Below are positions 24,767 through 32,366 of a DNA stretch of 46,597 nt, piece after piece. How positions within the stretch are numbered: position 1 is the first letter of the stretch; every line of letters starts with the position of its first letter. The notes under the pieces were generated by a model. That model was given only the letters and a program-made list of their open reading frames with translations. It had not been told where the DNA came from and ran no database searches. The DNA comes from CAKSFT01 sp045544615 (lineage in GTDB: Bacteria > Bacillota > Clostridia > UBA1381), in contig JAZPZI010000016.1 of the NCBI GenBank assembly GCA_045544615.1, forward strand, positions 1 through 46,597. The letters run 5' to 3'. The position numbers were made by a program, and so were the translations under genes.

Positions 24767-26572
24767 ATGGCAAAAAGCAGATTGATAGGGGATTACCCTG
24801 TAATCGGTATCCGTCCGACAATTGACGGAAGACGTGGACCTTTAAAGGTTAGAGAATCTTTGGAGGACCAGACAATGAATATGGCAAAGGCTGCGGCTGA
24901 GCTTATTTCAACAAACTTAAAGTATTCAAACGGAGAACCTGTAAAGGTTGTAATCGCTGATACAACAATCGGTAGAGTTGCAGAAGCTGCAGCTTGTGCT
25001 GAAAAGTTTAAAAAGGCAGGCGTTGATATTACATTGACTGTTACACCTTGCTGGTGCTACGGTTCAGAAACAATGGATATGGACCCAATGACAATCAAGG
25101 GAGTATGGGGCTTTAACGGCACAGAACGCCCTGGTGCGGTTTATCTTGCAGCTGTTTTGGCAAGCCATGCACAAAAGGGTCTTCCTGCATTTGGTATTTA
25201 CGGTCACGATGTTCAGAATATGGACGAATCAGATAAGATTCCTGAAGATGTACAGGAAAAGATTTTGAGATTTGCACGTGCAGCTGTTGCTTGTGCAACA
25301 ATGAGAGGCAAGTCATACTTGCAGATTGGTTCTGCTTGTATGGGTATCGGCGGCTCAATTATTGATAACGCATTTATCGAAGAATATCTCGGCATGAGAG
25401 TTGAATCGGTTGACGAGGTTGAAGTTATCAGACGAATGTCTGAGGGCATCTACGATGAGGCTGAATTCCAGAAAGCTCTTGCTTGGGCAAAGGAAAAGTG
25501 CATAATGGGCTTTGATAAGAACCCTGTTGAAATGCAAAAGACCGATGCTGAAAAGGAAGAACAGTTTGCATTTGTTGTAAAACTTATGTGTATCATAAAA
25601 GACCTTATGAACGGTAATGCGAATTTGCCAGAGGGTTGTGAAGAAGAAATGGTTGGTCACAATGCAATCGCAGCAGGTTTCCAGGGTCAGAGACAGTGGA
25701 CAGACTTCTATCCCAACTGTGATTTCCCTGAAGCAATGCTTAACACTTCATTTGACTGGACAGGCGCAAGAGAGCCGTATATCCTTGCTACAGAAAATGA
25801 CGTTTTGAACAGTATGTGTATGCTTTTCGGTAAGCTTTTGACAAACCGTGCACAGATGTTTGCAGATGTCAGAACATACTGGAGCGGTGATGCGGTTAAG
25901 CGTGCTGCCGGCTATGAAATTTCTGGCAAAGCTAAAGAGGCTGACGGATTTATCCACCTTATCAATTCAGGTGCTTGCTGCTTGGATGCTTGCGGTGAGG
26001 TTAAGGACGAAAACGGCAATGGCGTTATGAAGCAGTGGTTTGAAATGACAGAAAAGGATCAGGATGCAGTTATGGCTGCAACAACCTGGAATATGGCTGA
26101 CCTTGGATACTTCAGAGGCGGCGGCTTCTCATCAAGATTCTTGACAAGAAGCGAAATGCCTGTAACAATGATGCGTTTGAACCTTGTTAAGGGACTTGGT
26201 CCGGTTATGCAGATTGCAGAAGGCTGGACAGTAAATCTTCCTGATGAAGTATCAGATGTATTGTGGAAGAGAACAGACTACACATGGCCATGTACTTGGT
26301 TTGCTCCAAGAGTAACCGGTAAGGGTGCATTCAAGACCGCTTATGATGTAATGAATAACTGGGGTGCAAACCACGGTGCAATCAGCTACGGTCACATCGG
26401 TGCTGACCTTATCACACTTTGCTCAATCCTCAGAATTCCGGTTTGTATGCACAATGTTCCTGAAGAAAAGATCTTCAGACCTGCATCATGGAATGCTTTT
26501 GGTATGGACAAAGAAGGACAGGACTTCAGAGCTTGTCAGGCTTACGGTGCAATGTACAAAAACATTAGATAA
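24767..26572 (+). CDS. fucI: L-fucose isomerase
   Basis: It converts L-fucose to L-fuculose with a divalent metal. The 601 residues follow the family throughout: GIRPTIDGRRGPLKVRESLE near the N-terminus, GFQGQRQWTDFYPN, then ATENDVLN and FADVRTYWS, which carry the metal-binding Glu and Asp, and a C-terminal SYGHIGADL. Some relatives also act on D-arabinose. AGGAGG lies ahead of the ATG. It closes the operon; fuculokinase, the aldolase and lactaldehyde reductase are not in the window and must lie elsewhere if the pathway is complete. Confidence 0.95.
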   Translation: MAKSRLIGDYPVIGIRPTIDGRRGPLKVRESLEDQTMNMAKAAAELISTNLKYSNGEPVKVVIADTTIGRVAEAAACAEKFKKAGVDITLTVTPCWCYGSETMDMDPMTIKGVWGFNGTERPGAVYLAAVLASHAQKGLPAFGIYGHDVQNMDESDKIPEDVQEKILRFARAAVACATMRGKSYLQIGSACMGIGGSIIDNAFIEEYLGMRVESVDEVEVIRRMSEGIYDEAEFQKALAWAKEKCIMGFDKNPVEMQKTDAEKEEQFAFVVKLMCIIKDLMNGNANLPEGCEEEMVGHNAIAAGFQGQRQWTDFYPNCDFPEAMLNTSFDWTGAREPYILATENDVLNSMCMLFGKLLTNRAQMFADVRTYWSGDAVKRAAGYEISGKAKEADGFIHLINSGACCLDACGEVKDENGNGVMKQWFEMTEKDQDAVMAATTWNMADLGYFRGGGFSSRFLTRSEMPVTMMRLNLVKGLGPVMQIAEGWTVNLPDEVSDVLWKRTDYTWPCTWFAPRVTGKGAFKTAYDVMNNWGANHGAISYGHIGADLITLCSILRIPVCMHNVPEEKIFRPASWNAFGMDKEGQDFRACQAYGAMYKNIR

Positions 26573-26584
26573 TTTTACATATAA

Positions 26585-26636
26585 AAAGAGGCTGTCCGAA
26601 AGGTCATTAGACCTTTCGGACAGCCTTTATTTTTTC
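26585..26636. terminator. Bidirectional terminator between fucI and yycI
   Basis: A perfect 16-bp stem (26589-26604 with 26611-26626) and 6-base loop. A T-rich run follows on the plus strand and five T on the minus strand, so it can end both convergent operons. Confidence 0.93.
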
Positions 26637-26671
26637 ATTTTCTTGCGTTCCGGAGATTTTTAGCATCCCCA

Positions 26672-27457
26672 TCAATTCTTTCTTGCATCAATATACGCAT
26701 TGCCCATGGTGTGCTCAATTTCCCATACCGGAGCCGGCATTATTGATTTGTGGAATGTTTCGGGCTCATAAATATTGTAGCCTTTTTCAATGTTTAGTAT
26801 TGTAATTTCGGCATTCGGTTTATCCTGACTCGATAAAAAGTCAATCAGTGCAGAGGTGCTCGGGTTGAGACCGGTGCTTGATGTAAAACCGTCGGGTTTT
26901 CTCTCAAACCATAGCCCGGAAATAACTGTTTTATCGGTATTTTCAACCTTTATAAATGAATTGAAAACTTCAAGTTTGTTTTCGAACTTTTTAAGATAAA
27001 AAACATTATCTTCTTCATAAAACTCACATCCTGTGAGCTTAATGCCTTTATCTTGGAAAAATGATAGGATGTCATTCTTTTTAGGTTTTCCAACAAATAA
27101 AAGGGAAGACGAAGTGAATCTGAATTTGTCACCCCAAAACTCTACTTTGCCGCCAACACCTGAATATGCGGTGTCGGAAACTTTTGTCAAATCATTACCC
27201 AAAAACAGCTTTGAAAAACTTTCATAATCGGAGATGATGTTATCCGATTCGAAAAGCTTTACTGAACCTTTTTTGTTTGGAATCAACTCGGGTGCGACAT
27301 TGATTTGGTTTTTCTCTAAAATTGTAACGGTGTTCTTTATAACCTCATCGCTAACATAGTTCTTGTCCTGGTTTGTCACAACAATCTGATACAGCAGGAA
27401 GGAATCAACCATCAGGAAGAATAGAATAAGGATTGTTTTTGCTTTGCTCCAGTTCAT
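26672..27457 (-). CDS. yycI: WalRK regulatory protein YycI
   Basis: This 261-residue protein starts with the YycI signature: a short cytosolic end (MNWSKAKTI), one membrane helix (about 8-26) and a large extracytoplasmic domain. YycI pairs with YycH and contacts the sensor kinase WalK in the membrane, tuning cell-wall gene control. It is the last gene of the walR-walK operon and begins 3 bases after yycH ends. The sequence is divergent but the position and topology agree. Confidence 0.85.
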   Translation of the reverse strand: MNWSKAKTILILFFLMVDSFLLYQIVVTNQDKNYVSDEVIKNTVTILEKNQINVAPELIPNKKGSVKLFESDNIISDYESFSKLFLGNDLTKVSDTAYSGVGGKVEFWGDKFRFTSSSLLFVGKPKKNDILSFFQDKGIKLTGCEFYEEDNVFYLKKFENKLEVFNSFIKVENTDKTVISGLWFERKPDGFTSSTGLNPSTSALIDFLSSQDKPNAEITILNIEKGYNIYEPETFHKSIMPAPVWEIEHTMGNAYIDARKN

Positions 27458-27460
27458 ATA

Positions 27461-28873
27461 TTATTCCTCCTCGTTTAAGACTATTGCCTCGACATCGGCA
27501 GTCCAGTCAGCACTCAAATTCTGATTTGAACCACTGTCGGTATAAGCAAGGTATAGTTTGTTGATTGTAACCTCCTGAGTGACCGATGAATACTGCTGAA
27601 TGATGTTATCAACAGCAAGGATGTATTCAGGAGTCGAAATAACACTGTCGGTGCGGTTATAGTTTCTTAAAATATGCCTGTATTCTTTTATGCAACCGTT
27701 TGAAATCTGACAATATACGGCATTCGAAAGATCACCAATTGACATCTTTACAGGGAATCCTTCGCAGATATAGTCGAATGTGATAATATCGGACTCCTCG
27801 CCAACACCTGATGAAATGTACATGCTATCATTTGCTTTTGAGATGTTGTTTATGTTTGTTACAAATTCGTTTACCGCAGATATTATATTGTATCTTCCGC
27901 CCGAACCTGAGAGAGGGAGGCCGTTGTCACGGGCTTTATATTCCAAGAGTCCGTCGGGATGAATCTTTAGTGTTGCATTGTTTTCAACATATACAGTAGT
28001 TCCATCCGCTTCGGTGTAACGGTTTGCTATGTTAGAATTCAAGCTAAATGCCTTAACTATAGCATTTTTAGTTGAATTCACATAAGGTTCAGAAAAGTCT
28101 GACCATGGCGACTCTGCCGTTACAACAGGGACTGACTGTGCGTTTGAATATATCGGCACCATTGATGATATAACTGTCTTTTGTGAACCGAAAGTTTTGT
28201 CGAAATTCAAATCGAAAGAATAGTTAATTGCATCCTGACCGGTTTCGGACAGGTTATGGTTTTTAATGATTTCTTTTGCGATTTTTTTAAAATCGGAAAA
28301 ACGGTTACCGGTTTTGATTCTATAGTATTTGTCGCTTTTTGCATCGTCTATATATACAGTCACATTGTCATAAAGTGAAATTACAGCATTTGAAAATCCG
28401 CCTGAATGTTCAGAAAGCAAGGTTTCGGGAACACCGAGAAATTTTGAAAAGAGTTCTGTATCGTATTCGGAGTAATAGCTAAGATAAATAGATTCGGTCA
28501 TAAGGGAAGAGAACCACTCGTCCTGAGTGATTTCGCTGATAGAACTGCTGGAGAGTGCCGAGATTAACACCTCGTTACAGTATTCGATAATATCAGTATA
28601 TTCCTTATTATTTGAATTGAGCGAAAAACGTGTAGTCTGGTCGCCTGTGTTGAAAATAATCTTTTCGGGCATAGTAAGATGCGAGACCTTTTTAAAGCTC
28701 TCGTCATTATTCTGGGCACCCTTGAAAAACTTTAGAATAGAAAAGTTTTCTATATTAAAAAAATTATAGTCCGAGGACCATAATTTTTTATCAAGCAGTA
28801 TTTGAGAGCCCAATACAATATTCATACCAACCAAACCGGTTAACAAAATACTTTTCACATGCTCTTTGTTCAT
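27461..28873 (-). CDS. yycH: WalRK regulatory protein YycH
   Basis: The 470-residue protein has one N-terminal membrane segment (about 10-26) and a long extracytoplasmic part, as in YycH. It is thought to act with YycI on WalK. I choose ATG 28873 (MNKEHVKSI) because GGAG lies 6 bases before it; an earlier TTG sits on that site. Identification rests on topology, size and the walRK-yycHI gene order more than on strong motifs. Confidence 0.82.
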   Translation of the reverse strand: MNKEHVKSILLTGLVGMNIVLGSQILLDKKLWSSDYNFFNIENFSILKFFKGAQNNDESFKKVSHLTMPEKIIFNTGDQTTRFSLNSNNKEYTDIIEYCNEVLISALSSSSISEITQDEWFSSLMTESIYLSYYSEYDTELFSKFLGVPETLLSEHSGGFSNAVISLYDNVTVYIDDAKSDKYYRIKTGNRFSDFKKIAKEIIKNHNLSETGQDAINYSFDLNFDKTFGSQKTVISSMVPIYSNAQSVPVVTAESPWSDFSEPYVNSTKNAIVKAFSLNSNIANRYTEADGTTVYVENNATLKIHPDGLLEYKARDNGLPLSGSGGRYNIISAVNEFVTNINNISKANDSMYISSGVGEESDIITFDYICEGFPVKMSIGDLSNAVYCQISNGCIKEYRHILRNYNRTDSVISTPEYILAVDNIIQQYSSVTQEVTINKLYLAYTDSGSNQNLSADWTADVEAIVLNEEE

Positions 28874-28885
28874 TTTAATCTCCAA

Positions 28886-29344
28886 TTAGTTACCAAAGAA
28901 GTTTCTTATGGTTACTGTTACAGTTTTTAATCTGTTTACTGTACTCTTTTTGATTTTACTGATATCAATTCTGACAACCTGATTGCTAGCACCGTTTTCA
29001 GCTGTTACCAAAAACACATTAGAATCGGATGTCAAATCAACAACTGTTGAGTAAAGTCCGCTTGCACCAATCTGTGTTTCGTTCTTGATTGCATAGCAGG
29101 TATTTGCCTGTGGGTTATAGCGGTAAACTTTTACTTTAGTGCCTTTTGAACCAACCGCTGAAATTGTGTATGTTAAATCGGAAGTTGCAGCAGAGTGTGA
29201 TTCAGGGCGTTTTATGTAGATTAGTGAATCGGTATTACCTTTTGCAGATAAGGAAAGCGAACTTCCAAAAGCTGCGTAACTTACCGAAGGCAACGCAACG
29301 ACTAATGAAAGTGCAATTATTAAAAGGGATAAAATTCTCTTCAT
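28886..29344 (-). CDS. Secreted protein of unknown function in the wal operon
   Basis: The 152-residue protein has a clear signal peptide (cleavage near SYAA-FG, residue 25) and no anchor, so it should be secreted. The mature part is rich in Ser, Thr and Val with alternating strands, including SDLTYTISAVGSKGTKVKVY and VFLVTAENGASNQVVRIDI, which suggests a small beta-sandwich. I do not recognise a family. AAGGAG lies 9 bases before the ATG. It sits between walK and yycH, with its own promoter at 29402, and is 12 bases from yycH. Most walRK operons have no such gene. Confidence 0.8.
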   Translation of the reverse strand: MKRILSLLIIALSLVVALPSVSYAAFGSSLSLSAKGNTDSLIYIKRPESHSAATSDLTYTISAVGSKGTKVKVYRYNPQANTCYAIKNETQIGASGLYSTVVDLTSDSNVFLVTAENGASNQVVRIDISKIKKSTVNRLKTVTVTIRNFFGN

Positions 29345-29401
29345 TAAAGTTCACTCCTTACTTCAAAAATTTTTATATAAATTATTCCTTTTAGTAATTA
29401 T

Positions 29402-29430
29402 AGTATAACATATATTGTATTACAAGTCAA
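29402..29430 (-). promoter_or_regulatory. Internal promoter for the secreted protein-yycH-yycI genes
   Basis: On the reverse strand TTGACT, 17-base spacer, TATACT, in the 113-base gap after walK. It would let the three downstream genes be made apart from walRK. Confidence 0.8.
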
Positions 29431-29457
29431 TTACACGTTATTTAAAATGGAATAACA

Positions 29458-31209
29458 TTAGATTGGGATTGAAAGGATAACCTCGGTCCCTTTTTTGTAT
29501 TCTGAATTGATTTTGATAGTTCCGCCCATGTTTTCCATAATCTGTTTTGCGATTGCAAGACCAAGCCCTGTACCGCCTGTATCACGGCTTCTTGCTTTAT
29601 CAACACGGTAAAAACGCTCAAAAATTCTTGATAAGTTTTCCTTTGGAATACCGATGCCGTTGTCGATAATCTTTATAAAGACTTCGCTGTAGAGCGCACC
29701 CGATACAACCTTTATCTCGCCACCTTCTGCGGTGTATTTAATAGCGTTTGAGAGGATATTTATAATAACCTGCTCAAGCTTGTCGCTTTCGGCAAGTATT
29801 ATCGGAATATTCTCTGCAATCTTATAAGTTACAGTCTGATTTTTCTTCTTCGCATTGATATACATTTTCTCAACAATACCCGAGAGAAAAATCTTCATAT
29901 CAATAGGCTCTTTGTTCTGCGGTGCATTTGCACCGTCATCAAGTCTTGATAGAGTCAGAAGGTCTTTTACAATTCTTGTCATTCTGTCGGTTTCCTTTAC
30001 GATAACCGAAAGGAAGCGGTCTTGTAAATCCTTATCATCAATATTTCCGTCAATCAAAGTTTCAGCATAGGATTTAACGGTAGCAAGTGGAGTACGGAGC
30101 TCGTGAGAAACATCTGCCACAAATTCACGACGAGACATCTCAAGCTTTTCCTGCTTTGTAATGTCGTGTAAAACTACCAAAACACCACCAATCTTGCCGT
30201 CGATGCTAAATGGTGCAAATGTAAAGCGGATATATCTGTCGTTAAAATGAATCTGTTTTTCAATTGGCTGGTCATGCTTTATATAGAGAAGGTCACCCAT
30301 TGTTATATCGGCGTCCAACTCCTTGAAAAAAGTGTTAAAATCAAGACAGTCTACATAACCTGTAAGCTTTTTTGCTTCGGGATTTATGTGTATAAGCTCA
30401 CCGGCAGGGTTAAAAGCCATAATACCGTCGGTCATGTTTTGGAGCATTGTTTCAATTTTAGTCTTTTCAGAGTTCACCTCATCGAGTGTATCGTGCAAGG
30501 TGTTTGCCATTTGATGAAATGTGTTTGTAAGCTTGCCAATTTCATCACTTGCCGAAGTTTCTTCCATAGACCCGAAATCACCCGCTGCAAGTCGTTCTGC
30601 CTTTTTTGTCAGATTTATAATAGGTTGTGTTACAGTACGGCTCAAAAAGAGCGCAATTAGAATTGCGATTATAACCGCAATTGTAATAGCCTGTAAAAGA
30701 ATGATAAGAACGCTGTTTGTAACACTCTGTTGTTCGTCTTTTGTGTCCCTTACATATACGATATATCTGCACTCATCGCCAACCATAATTGGAACGGCAT
30801 AGTCCATAAATTCATCGTCGGATGAAACACTGTTGCCGGTTTTTCCTGCCATTGCGGTTACAATATTGTCGGTGATTCCGACATCACGGCTTTTGATTTC
30901 GTCAGATGTTGAAATAACAGAGCCGGTTTTTCCGTCTAATATGCAATAGAATCTGTAGGTATCAATTCCAAGCGGACCGATATGTGTTCTTATAGCATTT
31001 TCAATCATTGATGAATCTGCACTCACTTCAGCGGTTTTTCTTAACTGATATGAAAAATCCTCGTGAAAAACCTGCTCCATCATAACGGTAAATTCCTTGT
31101 TATAGAAATCTTTGATGTTTATGATGGTAAATGAGCCGATTACGGTTGTTATAGCAATTGTTATAAAAACAAATATAAGTATAAATCTGAAACGTATACT
31201 TCTAAACAT
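29458..31209 (-). CDS. walK: Sensor histidine kinase WalK
   Basis: WalK senses cell-wall state and phosphorylates WalR. The 583 residues run: membrane helix 1 (about 8-30), extracytoplasmic sensor (31-165), helix 2 (about 168-190), HAMP (to about 243), PAS (about 255-350), HisKA with phospho-acceptor His369 in SHELRTP, and an ATPase domain with NILSNAIKYT, DNGIGIP, FERFYRVDKARS and GTGLGLAI. The start is 4 bases after the walR stop, so the two are co-translated. Confidence 0.95.
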   Translation of the reverse strand: MFRSIRFRFILIFVFITIAITTVIGSFTIINIKDFYNKEFTVMMEQVFHEDFSYQLRKTAEVSADSSMIENAIRTHIGPLGIDTYRFYCILDGKTGSVISTSDEIKSRDVGITDNIVTAMAGKTGNSVSSDDEFMDYAVPIMVGDECRYIVYVRDTKDEQQSVTNSVLIILLQAITIAVIIAILIALFLSRTVTQPIINLTKKAERLAAGDFGSMEETSASDEIGKLTNTFHQMANTLHDTLDEVNSEKTKIETMLQNMTDGIMAFNPAGELIHINPEAKKLTGYVDCLDFNTFFKELDADITMGDLLYIKHDQPIEKQIHFNDRYIRFTFAPFSIDGKIGGVLVVLHDITKQEKLEMSRREFVADVSHELRTPLATVKSYAETLIDGNIDDKDLQDRFLSVIVKETDRMTRIVKDLLTLSRLDDGANAPQNKEPIDMKIFLSGIVEKMYINAKKKNQTVTYKIAENIPIILAESDKLEQVIINILSNAIKYTAEGGEIKVVSGALYSEVFIKIIDNGIGIPKENLSRIFERFYRVDKARSRDTGGTGLGLAIAKQIMENMGGTIKINSEYKKGTEVILSIPI

Positions 31210-31213
31210 TTAC

Positions 31214-31918
31214 TCACGCCTTATTAAAGTAGTAGCCAACGCCACGTTTTGTAACGATGTAGCGGGGAAGTCCGGGGTCATCTTCGATTTTTTCTCTGAG
31301 TCTTCTAACAGTAACGTCAACAGTTCTCACATCACCGTAATATTCATAGCCCCAAACCTTCTCAAGAAGAGTCTCACGAGTGAAAATCTTATCAGGCTGC
31401 ATTGCAAGGAACTTTAAGAGCTCGAATTCTCGCAATGTAATCTCGATTACCGTGCCACGTTTTTTAACTTCATAGCGCTCCATATTTATCGAGAGCTCGC
31501 CCGATGTGATAACATTTTGTGCACCTGACGGAGCATCGGGTGCGCTATCCTGTGACAAACGTCTCAAGTTTGCCTTAACACGGGCAGTAAGTTCTCTAAT
31601 AGAAAATGGTTTTGTCATATAGTCATCAGCACCAAGCTCAAGACCAAGAACCTTGTCAACTTCTTCTTCGCGGGCTGTGAGCATAATAATCGGCACAGAA
31701 GATTTTTCTCTGACCTTTCTGCAAACCTCAAAACCGTCCATTCCGGGGAGCATAACATCCAAAAGGATAAGGTCAGCATCGTTTGTAAGAGCCTTGTTGT
31801 AGCCTGTAACACCGTCGAGTGCAAAGTCTACCTCGTAACCCTCTTTTTCGAGATTGAATTTCAAAATTTCAACTATTGGCTGTTCGTCCTCGATTATCAA
31901 AACTTTTCTGTTGCTCAT
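31214..31918 (-). CDS. walR: Response regulator WalR
   Basis: This OmpR/PhoB-type regulator has a receiver domain with the acidic pocket Glu10-Asp11, phospho-acceptor Asp54 (LLDVMLPGMDG) and Lys103 (TKPFS), followed by a winged-helix DNA-binding domain (TLREFELLKFLAMQ, VDVTVRRLREKIE). The 234 residues match WalR, the essential controller of autolysins in Firmicutes. ATG 31918 is preferred over GTG 31927, which overlaps the ribosome binding site. Confidence 0.95.
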   Translation of the reverse strand: MSNRKVLIIEDEQPIVEILKFNLEKEGYEVDFALDGVTGYNKALTNDADLILLDVMLPGMDGFEVCRKVREKSSVPIIMLTAREEEVDKVLGLELGADDYMTKPFSIRELTARVKANLRRLSQDSAPDAPSGAQNVITSGELSINMERYEVKKRGTVIEITLREFELLKFLAMQPDKIFTRETLLEKVWGYEYYGDVRTVDVTVRRLREKIEDDPGLPRYIVTKRGVGYYFNKA

Positions 31919-31995
31919 CTTTAACACATCCTTTATTTTTATTAAAACCTTTAAGTCAAAATTACTAAATGATACAATTATAACATCATATATCC

Positions 31996-32024
31996 ATTAT
32001 ACACTAAAATTCGACTCAAGTCAA
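31996..32024 (-). promoter_or_regulatory. Promoter of walR-walK
   Basis: On the reverse strand TTGACT, 17-base spacer, TATAAT, about 78 bases before the walR start. Confidence 0.88.
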
Positions 32025-32045
32025 ATATATTTTATATAAAAATAG

Positions 32046-32080
32046 CAAAACCCTGCACCCAAAAATAAGAGGGTGCAGGG
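32046..32080 (-). terminator. Terminator of the PTS-HPr operon
   Basis: A 10-bp stem (CCCTGCACCC with GGGTGCAGGG) with a T-run on the minus strand, just downstream of the HPr paralogue. Confidence 0.88.
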
Positions 32081-32088
32081 AAGGGAAA

Positions 32089-32352
32089 TTAAAGGTTGTT
32101 TTTAAAAAATTCTTCAAGAAATATTTTTGCCTCAGCCTCGTCAGGACCTGAGATCCTGACCGACATTTTGTTGCCGCATTTTGCCTCTAATCCCATTACG
32201 GCAAAGAGCCTTTTTGCATCGGCAATCTTGCCGTTTTCTGTATTTTCTATAAGGATTACCGAATCGAATTTTGCAGCTGCTTTTACTAATAGTCCTGCAG
32301 GTCTTGCGTGGATTCCGATTTCGTCCGAAATTGTATATAAAAACTCGCTCAT
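32089..32352 (-). CDS. HPr-like phosphocarrier without the regulatory serine
   Basis: The 87-residue protein keeps the HPr active site (GIHARPA, His15), so it can carry phosphate from Enzyme I. The segment that holds Ser46 in HPr is changed to DAKRLFAVMGLEAKCG: arginine replaces the serine and two residues are inserted before it. HPr kinase could not phosphorylate it there. It follows the IICBA permease gene by 14 bases, with GGAGG ahead, and shares its terminator, so it is probably a dedicated donor for that permease. Confidence 0.88.
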   Translation of the reverse strand: MSEFLYTISDEIGIHARPAGLLVKAAAKFDSVILIENTENGKIADAKRLFAVMGLEAKCGNKMSVRISGPDEAEAKIFLEEFFKNNL

Positions 32353-32366
32353 TTATATCCTCCGTA

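Noticed and set aside
26589..26626. Perfect 16-bp inverted repeat as a possible mobile element
   Set aside because: It lies between two convergent operons and has T-runs on both sides; a bidirectional terminator explains it.
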